This document shows, one piece after another, positions 24,556 to 36,365 of a stretch of 64,000 bases of DNA (its first letter is position 1; the number at the start of each line of letters is the position of its first letter). The DNA is from Podospora pseudoanserina (Eukaryota > Ascomycota > Sordariomycetes > Sordariales > Podosporaceae): NCBI RefSeq assembly GCF_035222485.1, contig NC_085924.1, positions 2,480,001 through 2,544,000 on the forward strand. Reading direction: 5' to 3'. The position numbers and the translations under genes are program-made. A model generated the notes under the pieces. That model saw only the letters and a list, made by a program, of their open reading frames with translations. It did no database searches and was not told where the DNA came from.

Positions 24556-26162
24556 CTAAGCATCAATGACCTTGATCTGAGATGCCTTAGCAAAGTCTTC
24601 GGCTTCCTTGATAATCTGCAAACTCTTTGTCAGTTCCATTGAAATAGATAAGTACCAATTTTCTGCAGAAAATTTACCTCCTCATACTTTGTGACGGCAT
24701 CCTGAATGCCATGGCTGATGTTGGACTTCCGGATAGCCTGCAACGGTGAACTCGTGCCCTTCTCAATCTTGTCAATGGCCTTGATAACAGGGTCAAGAGA
24801 CTCTCCCAAGTGCCGGAAGGTGTCCTGAATCAACCAGATCCCCTCCACCGCCTTTGTCATCCTGGTGATCAAATCATCAATCTGAGCCTCCAAGGCCGTG
24901 ACAGTAGTCTGGCATTTAAGAACATCCTCCGTCTCCTTGTTCTGGGTGGACCACTTGTCCAACGCATCCTTGAAGTCTTTGAGCTTCTGGTACAGGTTCC
25001 AAGTACCCGTAGGGCCGCTGAGCACATTGACCCAGAACTTCCAACCCTTGGGGTCTCCTTCCTCTTTCTGGAACATGCACGAAGTCAGTGACCTTTCCAA
25101 CATGTGTAGAATGCGCTAATGGCTTGGATTGAACTCACCAACTCCTTGCTCTGCTTATCCGCCTCATCCTTGGCGTCCTTGAGCTTCTTCTGCAAGCCTT
25201 CCAGTTCATGGTTCAAGTACACCATCGCATTCTTGTAATGCTTCCCCTCGGAATCCGTCACCGGGCTTAGATACTTGTCATTCACAGCGGTGACCTGTTT
25301 CTTGTTGGCCTCGGTTTCGTTGAGGAACTATCATACATCCGACAGGTCAGTGATAAGTTCTTTCTCTCCCATCCCAAACATCAAGATGAATCTCACGTCT
25401 TGAAGGTCTTTCCTCAACTTGTCACTCTGCTCTTCCTTCTCCTTGGCGTCCGACTTGAGCTCCTCCAGTCTTTCTTTCGCGAGCTCCTTCGCTGCTTCGA
25501 AGTCCTCGTCAATGCTCTCCTTGTTCTTGTACTTGTCCGACGTCAGCGTCTTGAGCTGCGCGCCGAGGCCATCGTCGGCTCCGAGGGAGGTCTTGGCGTT
25601 GACGGCGTATTTCTTCACTAGGGAGGAATAGGACACTTGAGAAACGTCAGTCAGAATGCCAAGGGCGTGGGTTCAAAACGGGGAATGGAGAGAACTCACA
25701 GACGCCCTCCATGGGCCCACTGCTGAACTTGTGGCACGAGGAAGAAACAGCGACGAGAGCATCTTTGGTATCCTGTTCACATGGTAAGCACCTATGCTTT
25801 CCAGGCTGATGGCAAGGTGTCATACCTCGTAGATCTTGGGAAGGACCACTTCCAAAGGCTTGAACCGGGATTGAGGAAGCTTCTTCTGGAAGTCGGCATC
25901 ATTGTCGGGGTACAGCATTCCGCACCAGACATATGCTTGGATGGCTGAAAGAACCTTTGTGTCAGTCCCACATCAACGACATGGTTGCACGCAGAGTGGT
26001 AATCTTACCGTAGAATGGGCTCTTGTCGCCATTGAAAGTGACCTTGCCGTCTGCCTTCGCCGTTCTGAGGAACCGATCCGGGTGCGTTTTGAGTTCAGCC
26101 TCGAGAGAGTCTTGCAAGGTCTTCTCTGCTGCCTTGGGGTCGTTGGTCCAGTCGGTTGACAT
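24556..26162 (-). CDS. Long-helical pore-former-like protein (XaxA/ClyA-type alpha-helical bundle)
   Basis: Seven exons on the minus strand: 26162-26009, 25944-25826, 25772-25700, 25635-25397, 25327-25139, 25067-24678 and 24615-24556, giving 407 residues with all phases consistent. The start MSTDWTNDPKAAEKTL is cytosolic, without a signal peptide. The body is almost entirely helical: an early helix with IYEDTKDALVAVSSSCHKFS, very long charged helices (DFEAAKELAKERLEELKSDA; LNHELEGLQKKLKDAKDEAD), a short apolar segment KFWVNVLSGPTGTW, then QIDDLITRMTKAVEGIWLIQ. Long antiparallel helices around one apolar tongue are the plan of alpha-pore-forming proteins such as the XaxA/YaxA and ClyA groups, and fungal genomes have such proteins. 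This family call is by pattern only. The gene looks intact. It is divergent from a MACPF gene. A TATATA box at 26274-26279 lies about 110 bp upstream of the start. Confidence 0.7.
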
Positions 26163-27121
26163 CTTGACGGTGAATGATTGTGGACGAGGTAGAGAGATTG
26201 AGTGCGATAGGTTCAAACTGTAAATGTTGCAGATGATGCCACAAGGGTAGGACGGAGGGAAGCCAAATGTCGCTATATAACCTGAGAATTCTGTGAGTCT
26301 GCGAGGCGTTCTGTGCTACCTTGGACATGCCCACGACGTCAGATCATTGTCGAACAACATGAGGTCGCCGACCAGGTCGTCCCCGAAGCTCGTATGCACT
26401 CTGCAGGCATTCGGGCCGTGATGGTATTTTGGAGACGATGATTGATTCACAAGATGGAGTTTCAGCTCGACTCGCTGTGTTGACGTAACGGTGGCTCAAG
26501 GTCTGGTACACGTGTGGATCATCAGGAGTTGTAGTATTCTTGTTACGCGCGATAAACGGTTGCTGATGTCTTAGAGGGCGGGCGGTTGCTGTATCGTGGA
26601 TGATGATTTTATGAGACTGAAGCTGTAGTTGACCCATCGTGACCCGCCTTTGGCGGCGAGATTGGCGCGATGTGCAGCTGTCGATCTGTCAATTGGACTG
26701 ATCGACATTCTGTCAACACATCTCTGTGGGGCTCAAGTGGTTAGATTTGCGTGCTTCAAGAACCAAAGCGGGGAACCCTACAGTGGGTGAATGGGTGAGT
26801 GGCTGCCTGAGGATTGCGAGTTGAAGGTATGTCTTAGGACTAAGTGTCACCAAAACTGCAAGTTATCGGGAGTGACGCAGGCATACCTGTGTGAAGCATC
26901 TACAAGAAGGTGTCCATTGGGTCAAGCGGGCTTGCCGGGGGGTAGGTCCCCGTGTTGATCTGGAGTCGAGCCGACGAAGCATGGACCACGTACAAGAAGG
27001 ATAAAAATGGCTTCTCTGACAGGAGAGTTGTATCATCAAGCACTTTGTTTCCAGTACTCTTTGCTCTTTCAAGCCTTGAATCACCAACCGTTGACACACA
27101 TTACGGATCATCATCATCATC
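26163..27121. promoter_or_regulatory. Shared intergenic promoter region of the helical and MACPF genes
   Basis: 959 bp between two divergent start codons. On the minus side TATATA sits at 26274-26279. On the plus side GATAAAAATG sits at 27000-27008, about 115 bp before the MACPF ATG. Both distances suit fungal TATA elements. A GATGATGATGATG-like CAT repeat directly precedes the MACPF start. No reading frame here looks real. Shared regulation is inferred from the layout. Confidence 0.5.
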
Positions 27122-29519
27122 ATGGCTTCCTTCCCCGATTTTCAAATCCAAATCGAAAGCCCAGGCGGCGAGCCGTTCCCTTCCATCTCTAGCAAGACGC
27201 TGGGTTCCGATATGGGAAAAGCAACGTTGTCCAAGCTCAGGGGCCTTTGCCGCATGTATGCCAAACATCTTTGGTGGCCACGGTGAGCGGAATCTGACAT
27301 GTCTTTAGCCCAAAGAAATACGCCTTCAGCACCAATGGCAAAAATGCCCTCTCCGACAGCACGTCTCTCAATGACTACATCCACTTGACCCTTGACGTAA
27401 GATATTTATTTTCTACAAACCTTTGTTTATCTTGACTGACCAACATTGCAGAACCTTGCCAGCCTTTCTCCCGAAGCAAAGGCTACCGAGAAGGTAGAGG
27501 GAGCACCAGCTGCTGAGACGGAGGAAAAGCCCAAGCTCAAGGGTGTTCCCTTCGTCACGGTTCATCTCGTCTCCACGGTCATGGCCAGCAAGCCACAGGA
27601 GAACGTCCCGCAATCCACTGTGATCTCTGATCTCAAAAACCTACTCGGAAGCGCTGGCAAAGGAGTGGATGGCGGCAAACTCGGGAATACCGCCGAGTTG
27701 TTGGGAAAGCTTGACTCTCTGCAGCAAATTCACGCGACGGCAGCTATGTATGTCTTGTGCAGATGGCGACATATTATCGACAATGCTGACATGGACTTGT
27801 ATCAATACAGTTCCAGGGACTATACCGAACCCGCCGATTTAACTGAGACGCAGTGGGAGAATACCCTGTTCAATAACCGGATTCTGCATGGCTACACCCA
27901 CATGCCAGGCACCGGGCTCTTGGTCAAGGCCCCCAAGAGAGGTATTTTGATACTACTCATTGCCGGGATCCAATTCCAAGCTGATAACAGAAGCCTTCTC
28001 AATCCGTCGTCCGCTCCAGGCACCTTCTCCAGATCTCGGCGAAGTAGCGAAAGCCCCAGTGCCAGAGGAAAAGGCACTCAACAAGACGAGCGACAAGAAA
28101 GTGGTGAAGGAATATCTGGTTTGTGAAACTCGCATCTGATTGCCACCCACAGGTAACTAACATGAGGCCAAACAGAACACTGTCCCAGGCATTCCATCTT
28201 TCTACATCGATGACGACTCCAAAGTCACCGTCACCGAAACCAGGACTGCGTTCCAACGGTCCATGGCGCGGGAAGGATTCAGTTCCACAGCTATTGAAGC
28301 AAATGCGTCAGTCACAAACTCACTGCTGGTCTTGTACCCATGGCTAAACATTGCGTAGAAGCGGGAGCCCGTTTGGCAAGTCGATCTCTGCTTCCGCGGC
28401 CCTCTCCGACGAGAATTCCTACAGCAAGAAGAATCTCACTGAAGAGACCGACTTTACCTTGGAGGTCGCTTATAAGGTATGTTTGTCATGTGTCGAGGTA
28501 GACTTAGACGTCCAAACCACTGACCTTGGAACAGTTTCCCCGCGTAGCCATAGACCTTTCCCCCCGCTACCTCCAGCTCTCCGACAAGTGCGAGGAAGCA
28601 ATCAAGAACATCAAGAGCGACTACGACAAAGTCCAGTTCATCAATGACTACGGTGCCACCATCCCTCCCAAGCTCAAGACAAGTCCATAAGCTCATACTC
28701 CAATACAGGTGACGCATTCCCAACCAAGGTCGTCCTTGGCGGTTTCCTCCGCAGCAGCCGCCAAGTCAAAGTCAAGACCAACGAGCAACTCGATGCAGCC
28801 AAAGAAGAGACCAAGAAGGCCGCCGGCCTCAGTTTTGCCTCGCCCCAAGTGAGCTTTGGGGTGAACTACACCAAGACCACCAGTGACACCACGACGACGA
28901 CCCAGGGCCAGACGATCGGGAACGCTGCCTTGACCTGGGAGGCGCGTGGTGGAGACACTGTGCTTTGTTCCAAGTGAGTTCCAGCTCCAGCCGTTGTCGC
29001 AACATACACACAAGCTGACTCCCACAAAGCCCATCTGCCTGGGCCTCAACCGTAAAGGACTACCGCTACTGGCGCATCACCGAGGTAAGCTTTCTTCCCC
29101 TGACACATAACGAAATCCTGCTCTAACACCCGTAACATCAGCAATCCCAAACGGTCTCCCTCGTCCGCATAATAGACGGCATAGACCCCAACATGGCCCA
29201 CAAAGTCGAATTCCCCAACCAAAATGACAACAAGCTCCCCGACAACGGGGATCTCCCCGAGTCAGAGCTCATCGACAAAGCCACCAACCTCCTCATGGGA
29301 CCCCCCAGCTCAGTACCAATGCAAATCGTCCTCAAGGCCTACCGGGAAGACACGGACAAGAAGGGCTACCACGCCTGGCTGAAGAAGGAGCATTCAGCCG
29401 AGTACGACGACCTGGAGATCAAAGACCCGGGGGCTGGCTGGGACAACCTGACGGATAGTTGCAAGACTTATTACATCATCTATGTGTACGAGGCGAAGGA
29501 TAAGAAGATTCTTACTTGA
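27122..29519 (+). CDS. MACPF (perforin-like) domain protein
   Basis: Eleven exons: 27122-27255, 27309-27396, 27452-27747, 27811-27941, 27991-28118, 28176-28306, 28359-28476, 28535-28652, 28709-28973, 29030-29084 and 29142-29519, giving 613 residues with every junction in phase. The 63 nt intron at 27748-27810 is in frame and could be retained. The N-terminus (FQIQIESPGGEPFPSISSKT...LSDSTSLNDYIHL) looks like a small beta-grasp domain. A linker rich in Glu/Ala/Pro follows. The MACPF signature is FINDYGDAFPTKVVLGG (Y-G-x2-F-x6-GG), with the usual Thr/Ser-His replaced by Asp-Ala. It is preceded by a helix cluster and followed by LRSSRQVKVKT, a Thr-rich strand (TTSDTTTTTQ) and SAWASTVKDYRYWRIT. 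MACPF proteins assemble into ring-shaped membrane pores. No signal peptide is present, as in fungal cytosolic MACPF proteins. The gene looks whole. The target is unknown. Confidence 0.85.
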
Positions 29520-29614
29520 GACGTGAGGACTGGGTGGCTGGACAGCGAGGGGTCCTACTACTACCCTCCTCCTTACGTATTTACTTACCCTCCCTATAAT
29601 ATAGTAAAAAGACC

Positions 29615-29775
29615 TGGAAGAAAACTAATAAGCTTTGAAAATATCTTCAAAGGCCTTAAAATTATCTTTCAAAACTTTTTCTTATGATATTTAAAGCACT
29701 TTTGTCCTGCTTCGAAGGCCTATTGAATATATTGCAAGGCCTGCTAACAATCTTTCAATATTTAATAATCATCCA
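29615..29775. repeat. AAGGCCTT-type short-repeat array (array 2)
   Basis: An AT-rich array just downstream of the MACPF gene with units such as TCAAAGGCCTTAAAATTATC, CTTCGAAGGCCTATTGAATA and GCAAGGCCTGCTAACAATC. The same vocabulary as arrays at 3.4, 36.3, 48.4 and 51.35 kb. Non-coding. Confidence 0.55.
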
Positions 29776-32700
29776 TCAAAATATGATTAAATTCTCTATA
29801 ACCGGGAGCGGTGACGACGTTGTTTAGATGAACAACCAGTGAGTGTGTCCTTGAATAGGATTACGTCCTATGTCTCATAACAGGCTACGTTGCTAACAGT
29901 AGTCAGAGTGGTGTCTGTGTGTTTGAGCATTTGTTAGCAAATGACACAGAACTCTAACCCAGCCAAGGTCATACGAATGACTGCACAGCCTGTGAGGCGG
30001 TTATCCTTCGGAGCTTCAAGGGTGGCGCTGCCGTTCTATCGAACACAGCCCTAACATCTGCCTTTTATTCTTGCTGCACGGAGGTCCCTTTTTGTGGAAA
30101 GCTTTCACTCTGGATTTAGCCTCCAAGCTCCCTTCGCTTTCTATTGAGCCATTTTTATCCCTGTCACCGCAAACTTTGGATTTACGCCAATCTCCTCCGT
30201 GACAGACGAAGCCCACGCCCAAAATAACGACATTAAGTTCCCCGCCCAGAAAGGACTGCACATTCAAGACTCACTAGAGCCCTGTATCTCTCTGTCTGCA
30301 AACCCAAGTACTCTGCCAACCTATTTTGAGGACGGAAAACCACTCTACTTTTTCAATGAGTCCCTCTTGGTCAACTTGCCCTATCTGCAGATAGTTAATT
30401 GCGGATGCCAGGAGGAGCTCGCCAAGTGGGACAAGCGAGTTCCGTGGAGGTAAAGTCCACTAAAACACCTCACATCACTCATATACCTTAGTCTCACTAA
30501 CCTTTTCCCGAAAATAGTTGTCCTTGACACATGGTCGATGATGTGGTTGGTAATGTAGTTAATAATTTGGTTGATGAGGTGTATGTACTTGACGGCCATA
30601 TATAACTATAACCCCTATAGGGGTAAATACGCGGATATCAGGAAGGTAATTCGCGGATATAGATTCTCTTATAAATGGAAGATGGGGCTTACAAAGGGGT
30701 AAATATTGGGTTTGCAAACGGAGGAAGATGGGGCTCACAAACGGGAAATGGGGCGCTTCGTGGCCCAATCATAGGTTTAAACTCTGTCATTATCTATCTA
30801 TTTGTCCTTTAGTGCAGCATCGAACCCTGGCCTTTTTGGCAATCTCGCGAAGTATGCCCAGTATCGTCACCTCGTCCTTCCTAATACGAAGTGTCTATTC
30901 TGTCTTCAACATGAACGAACTCATTTCTCCCGTATCGTTCTCGCCTCGTTCCAGGTAGAATTCGTAGAAATGGACATCGCGTCCAATTGTGACTGCCGCC
31001 CAAATACACTTATTCGGGTCCTTTTACTCCTTCGGACGCTCTTCCTTCTTCGCACGCTTTCTTTTGCTACCCGGCTTCGGGTTCTTATCAGTAAGTATGC
31101 CACACTCTTGCTCAACTAATCCCGCAACTGTCTCTTAGTTTTGTCCCAAGCCTCAACACCGCCGCCAATCTTCTTGTCTTCAATAATGAAAACGGGCTGA
31201 AGTTTTCGTTCACCACCTGGAAGAGTTGTCAAAATTTGGACCTTGCAGTCCTATCGTTCTAGGGAGCCGGCACATGGTGGTAGCTGATACCCCCACGAAA
31301 AGCCATTGTCTTCATCGAAAAAGTGGGGAAAGATATTTTGCCATATGTGATCCACGAAGCACTGGCACGGGGTCGCTGTATGCGGCCGCAACAGTTGCGA
31401 TTTCCATATACTATATTCGACATTAGATACAACCTAAACAGCAGCTTATAGGTACCTACATCACCAGGCAGGGGGTCGGATATGCGGGCATTTTGATTCT
31501 GGGGTGAAAAAGCTTGTCGACGGTGCTTGGCGGAAGTAATGGTCTCTCGCAGGTTTCAGCAGGCCAGGATTCTCGAGGTAAACAGATCCATCGCAACAAC
31601 CGGACTTCTCTCCGGACATGGACTGTTTGTATCTAGAATGCAACACCGTCTTGACTCAATTCGTACCAAAAGTACATTTCTTTGTTTCTTCTTTTGCTTT
31701 TGCACCTAACAACTTGTACACCTCATCTTCACATATTACTCATTCAACTCTTAAGATATACAAATATGAAAGAATACCGAACGCGCCATCGAAAGCGCCG
31801 TGCTTTTGGTTAGAGCTATCACTATGCAACCGCCTGAGTCATAACTATACGTTTGTTAAACGGCAGCATGCTATTCCACAGACTAGACGGAGGAGTAACT
31901 TAGCAATAAACTATCCAATACGTGAACAGCCACAAGACAAAAAATTCTAACGCCATAAACCAGGTTATTACCGCCGAGGCCAACCGATCCAAAACGGGGG
32001 CTAGCCTTTGTACCTATTGCAATAGGTGGAGTCCATGATTTGTGTTGCCGGCATTTGCAAATGAACGTCAATCTGAATCTGATTTAAAAAAAAAAAAAAA
32101 AAAAAGTGTTTGATCAGTTGTAAGTGGCTTGAAAATCATTGACGGCTCTCAGGCGCTTATATTCTTGCTGGGCTTCTGGAAATTTTCTGCCGTGTCAGTG
32201 TCGTCTGGTAAATATGTTAACCATACATTTCTTCGTGCCAACCGTGGGCAGCCAAGAGTCGAGTGGAATCGAGATAGATGATAACCAACACACAACACTC
32301 ACCAGAAATCATCCCCGTATCCATAGTCGGCAAGCAAGCCCGGTCAGGCCACGAGGTTGAGATCCGGTGTGGCAGCTGTGCGCCAGACTCATGGCGCAGC
32401 AGAACGGATAGGTGTAGAGACAAATGTTTTTGTGGCAGACTGAGGCTGGGCACCACAATGGCGAAGGCGTGTGATCGAGAGACTTACAATTGCAACGACT
32501 GGCCGTCGACGGCAGCTTCAGTGCTGGAGGCGGGGAAGTCGAGCTCCATTCATGAATCCTGAAGAAGCTTTGTCGAGTGTTACATTGAAAACAAGTCGAT
32601 GAAATCTTAGGAATAGTGCCAGAAGGTATGTCAGACGTACCTCGGCATCCTCAGTTGAGCCACTGAGGGCGACGGCAGACTGGTTAGCCGACATTCTTAG

Positions 32701-33435
32701 ACCACGACCCATTCTGTCAAACAGCAAGACGCGATGGTGGTGGGCGGTCGGTGGTCGGTAGAGAAGAGAGAAGTTTTCCTTTGCAGGGTTGTGGAGGGCA
32801 GAAGCAAGAGAAGAAAGTGGGAGGGAGAGAAGAGAATGGGAGCAAAAGAGGGAACGGGAGAAGAGATTTTATACCTGAGCAGCGAGGCAAGAGTGGGGCA
32901 GCAGGGCAGAAAAATCAGACAATAAGCAGGGCCATTAGCAGGTGAATAGAGTGAATAGGCATGCACCAAGAGTGACGAATCGCCAAACAAGGGCAGTCTG
33001 AGGAAGGAGCAACGTCGACTCGAGGTTGGGGGCGGGGGCAATGAGGTTACATGTAACTGGCTGAGGAAGGAGCGACCAGTTCGGATGGAAGCCCGTCGGC
33101 CGGGAGGTACGCATCATTGGCCAGTCTGCCAGGGTCATGAGTCCTCAACTCTAGAGGAAGAAGCTGGAAGGCGGAAGGGAAAGGAAGAATCACGAAGCGG
33201 TGACATCAGTACATCAAAACAGTCGGAAGCGGTCAGGAGTCGAGATTGTTCCTTGTCTTGTGGGATCGATAGCATAACATGAAGTACAGTCTGGGAGGCA
33301 GAGACTTGGGCGGAATGTCTGTTGTTGATCACCAGGGCACTGAACCCAACATTTCAGGCTCGCTTGGAGTGAAAAGGGCCAGTAATGACGGCATCAGGGG
33401 GCCTCGAATTGATAGGTACACATCTTTTCTCTTAC
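29776..33435. other. Gene-poor region
   Basis: 3.7 kb without a supported gene. Points of note: GATGGGGCTTACAAA / GATGGGGCTCACAAA near-duplicates at 30680-30745; a run of about 19 A at 32086-32104, perhaps an old poly(A) tail; and a short coding-like start on the minus strand at 32694 (MSANQSAVALSGSTEDAE) followed by a possible 82 nt intron, after which the frame stops at once. The purine-rich stretch 32755-32870 would be the promoter of that small gene if it is real. Confidence 0.35.
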
Positions 33436-33985
33436 CTATTCCCCTATGAAAATGACAAGTTCCTCTTCCTCCGACCCAGGCGGGTCACCGTCTTGACCAT
33501 TCTCTTCCATTTCTTCCACCACAATGTGTTTGAAATCATTGGCACGAGTCTTCTTCATGCCTTTGATTGTATCCTTGATGTTGTTGATCTCATGCAAAAG
33601 CCTGTTCCCAACGTTTGCAACGAGGTCAACCTGCTTTTTGTTGATGCCATCCTCGATGTGTTCAACCTCCAGCTGTCTGTGCACATTCATCACGTTGGCG
33701 GTCCATTTCTTATTGTGTTTCTCTAGCTGGGCTTGGATATGGTCGAGCTTTGCTTGAGTACGCAGCAAAACGCTTCTGGACTTTTTATCTGTAAAATTGG
33801 GGTCAAGTACTAGCATATTCATTGCTCATACCGGTCGAGCCTCCCCAGGCTTGGGGTTAATGTTAACACCAAGGGACTTGAAGCTGCCAGGTGTGGATTC
33901 CGCGGCCTTGGTGGCTTTGTGATGTGCTTTTTTTCTTCTCTTTCCAGGCCTTGCGTTTCTTCTGCAATCTCTGTTTGCTTGCCAT
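33436..33985 (-). CDS. Small lysine-rich coiled-coil protein, uncertain frame
   Basis: The ATG at 33985 starts MASKQRLQKKRKAWKEKKK. A second, clearly coding stretch (33798-33436) encodes SVLLRTQAKLDHIQAQLEKH, NKKQVDLVANVGNRLLHEIN and an acidic tail ending EEEELVIFIGE, i.e. a coiled coil. Between them the reading frame moves by one base at a run of seven A (33933-33939 on the plus strand as T), where the second frame reads KAHHKATKAAESTPGSFKSL; an intron with GTATGA donor at about 33831 or GTTAAC donor at about 33870 then leads to the second exon. The exact splicing is not settled. A related, more damaged copy lies at 41377-41830 with the same A7 feature. Function unknown. Confidence 0.45.
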
Positions 33986-34239
33986 TGTCCAGATTTGTCG
34001 CAAATATCGTTATCCTGGCGCGGCAGGAGTCTGGATAAGAGAGTTCACAAGCACCCCACCTGGCATCCTTCAGTTGTCAAGTGATTCTGCCCCACCCACT
34101 CAGCCCAGACACTCGCAAGTCCCTCTCCCCTATCCCGGCTCTGTTGTTTTCGCAGCCGGTCCAGGGCTGGAATCCGTCCACCACCGGTCATTCTCGCTGC
34201 TCATGATTCCTTCGACCTTCCGCCATCACATCAACCACC

Positions 34240-34600
34240 ACGCGTCATTTGGTTTCTGGCATCCGGCCGCCAACACCGATCGATCCAGTCTCATACCTCC
34301 TCCGGACCTCCACGCCGGTTTGGACCGTGGGCACTGGTGTCTCGCTGTAGTGACTCGCTGTCGGTTACCACCCATCTCGCCTATGTATACGCCTCTCGAA
34401 CTTGGGCGACTATGGTTGGCACCGTGGTTGACCGAGCATACAGATGGTCCCCAGCGGAACCTCTGAGGGCGCAGGGACTTGTATGCGAGGGTTGAAAGGG
34501 ACCCCTATGGAAAGTTTCTATGGGCCTGCGACGGTCATGTCGTTGACTGGGGTCCCGGCCGAGGTGGGCCTGTTAGCTTTACTATTCTTGTGGGATTCTC
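34240..34600 (-). repeat. Inverted duplication, copy 1
   Basis: Read on the minus strand, this segment matches 39470-39800 on the plus strand. The best-kept core (about 34420-34500 against 39555-39640) shares CCCTGCGCCCTCAGAGGTTC and CGCTGGGGACCA with few differences; beyond that the match is patchy (GACCCC..., TGACCxTCGCAGGCCCA, AGAGGCGTATACA). No ends, target duplications or domains were recognised. The two copies face each other 5 kb apart. Confidence 0.5.
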
Positions 34601-35901
34601 AGCGTGGTTTGGCTTACTCAGTGATTTTATTTCCATTGTCCTGATTAGACTTACAGACAAATCGACTGAAGCTTCCGGATCGCCTACCCGATATTAGCGA
34701 TTCCCCCGTTCGACAGATATCACCAACGGGGGTTTGACAATAATTCCGGGCCGCCCCTTTCCGATGAGAACGCTTGAATTTACGACCAGGCAAGTTCTCC
34801 CACTGTTCTACCTTGCTTCTTACTGACCTCGGCTTTCGTGACAGCTTCCCCGATCTTTCGACGGCCCCCCCACTTCTCAAAAGTCCATTCGCGAAAGTTC
34901 AAGCACAGCCGGAGAGCAAGAGTTGGTCAAATGGTCCGAACTACCACCCAGAATCTTGAATTCTACGCTAGCGTGAAGTCCTGCTGTTTTTAGCTACGTA
35001 TTGGTGGGGGTGAGGTTTGCAGTGGAATTCTTGATCAGACTTGACAGTGTGAAAACTCAAGACTTGAGTAAATAGCTGCAAAAAAAGTATATCGTCACAA
35101 GATTGCTAGCCCTGGTATCCTGAGTGTCTTGGGTGTGGGTGCTGTTGAACTGATGAAAGACCGAGGTACTCTCAGGGGGTGGCGGTGCATTGTGGCTGGG
35201 GTGGTTGAGTGTGTTGCCTGGGGTGACACTTTGGAAATTGGGATCTGGAAGAGTTTGTGTTAGAAATGGGAGAATCGTGGGGGGATTTGGAGGAGATGAC
35301 AGTTCTGAGGTACTTGTGTCAATGGGGGTTAAACCGGGAGGAAAAGTTGATAAAAGACTTCTCCTACAATAGATGATGGGAGTTCCAGCATCGGGGCTTT
35401 TACAAAATTATGATATGATAAGCAATACCGCCAAAGATTGACCAGGATTGAGAGGGAAAACGAGGCTTAGCCTGTTTGTTTGTAGTACTATTCAGTGCTG
35501 GCGAAGCAAAGGGATACCGCCTTGGTATCCACACTGTTGAAGTTAACAGAACTTCCAAGATGCAAGCAACAGTGATGATTGAACATGATGAAAGGGTCAC
35601 ATCTTTATAGTTACACGGAGACAAAAATACTACCTGAGCTCAAATGCGTGCAGCAACGGGTATCATTTTGTATCTATGACCAACGCCGGTGATGTCCTGG
35701 TCCAGGCTTCAGATTCCACGAGAAATTGAACAGCCCAGGGGCAGTATCCGTTTTGCCATCCGAGCCAGCCAGTTCCAAAGACCGCAATGTCGTATGTCGT
35801 GATAGCTAAACCAACAAAGAATGAGTCTGATCTACTCGGTAATAGCCTTCAAGAGCGGTGTGGTTCACAGTATGTCAGTATCCTTCAGCCCTTACGCATA
35901 T
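34601..35901. other. Intergenic region
   Basis: 1.3 kb with no supported gene. A plus-strand frame covering 33891-34466 just upstream is open but compositionally non-coding. Nothing repeated was noted in 34700-35850. Confidence 0.35.
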
Positions 35902-36180
35902 TCAAAATAAAATAAACCTATTATCCCAATCCCCGACAATTAGGACGATCAAAGGTGTACTTATTTTCATCCGCAAAATGGCCTCATCAACCAAACCACA
36001 CGCCACCCGAGCTTTGTGCTCCTCTGCTTCATGTTCAACAATCTGCAACTGGGATTTCAGTGTGGCGACGGGGCCGAGTGATGCAAGCTGGCCCATATGC
36101 TCACTGAGGTTGGGGTTGGTGACAAAATGCACCATCTTATCGACACCGTGTTTCATGATGGCGAAGAAATATTTTGACAT
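35902..36180 (-). CDS. Possible small helical protein or gene fragment
   Basis: A 92-codon minus-strand frame starting MSKYFFAIMKHGVDKMVHF. The middle is helical and amphipathic (LGPVATLKSQLQIVEHEAEE, HKARVACGLVDEAILRMK) and looks coding. The last 20 codons (KISTPLIVLIVGDWDNRFILF) look like intron or read-through, since GTAAGT-like signals are lacking but composition changes. It may be one exon of a larger decayed gene of the local coiled-coil type. Confidence 0.3.
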   Translation of the reverse strand: MSKYFFAIMKHGVDKMVHFVTNPNLSEHMGQLASLGPVATLKSQLQIVEHEAEEHKARVACGLVDEAILRMKISTPLIVLIVGDWDNRFILF

Positions 36181-36284
36181 GTCGGGGGTAATGGGGTTTC
36201 CCGTGTCAACAGCGGCGGCGGTACCATCACCGCAAAATAGTTGATACGCATTAATAGGTTAACACATACCACGTTATAAATGGT

Positions 36285-36365
36285 GCTTTAAAATAAAGTT
36301 AATAGGCCTTCTAACTATTTTTAAAGGCCCATGAATTATCTTTAAAAGCATGTTAACCTACTTTT
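36285..36365. repeat. AAGGCCTT-type short-repeat array (array 3)
   Basis: A short array with TTAATAGGCCTTCTAACTAT, TTTTTAAAGGCCCATGAATT and ATCTTTAAAAGCATGTTAAC. It belongs with arrays 1, 2, 4 and 5. It lies about 100 bp upstream of the start of the small frame at 36180-35902. Confidence 0.5.

Noticed and set aside
32086-32104. Poly(A) run as the tail of a LINE or SINE
   Set aside because: No element body, target duplication or coding remnant was found upstream; a simple homopolymer is as likely.
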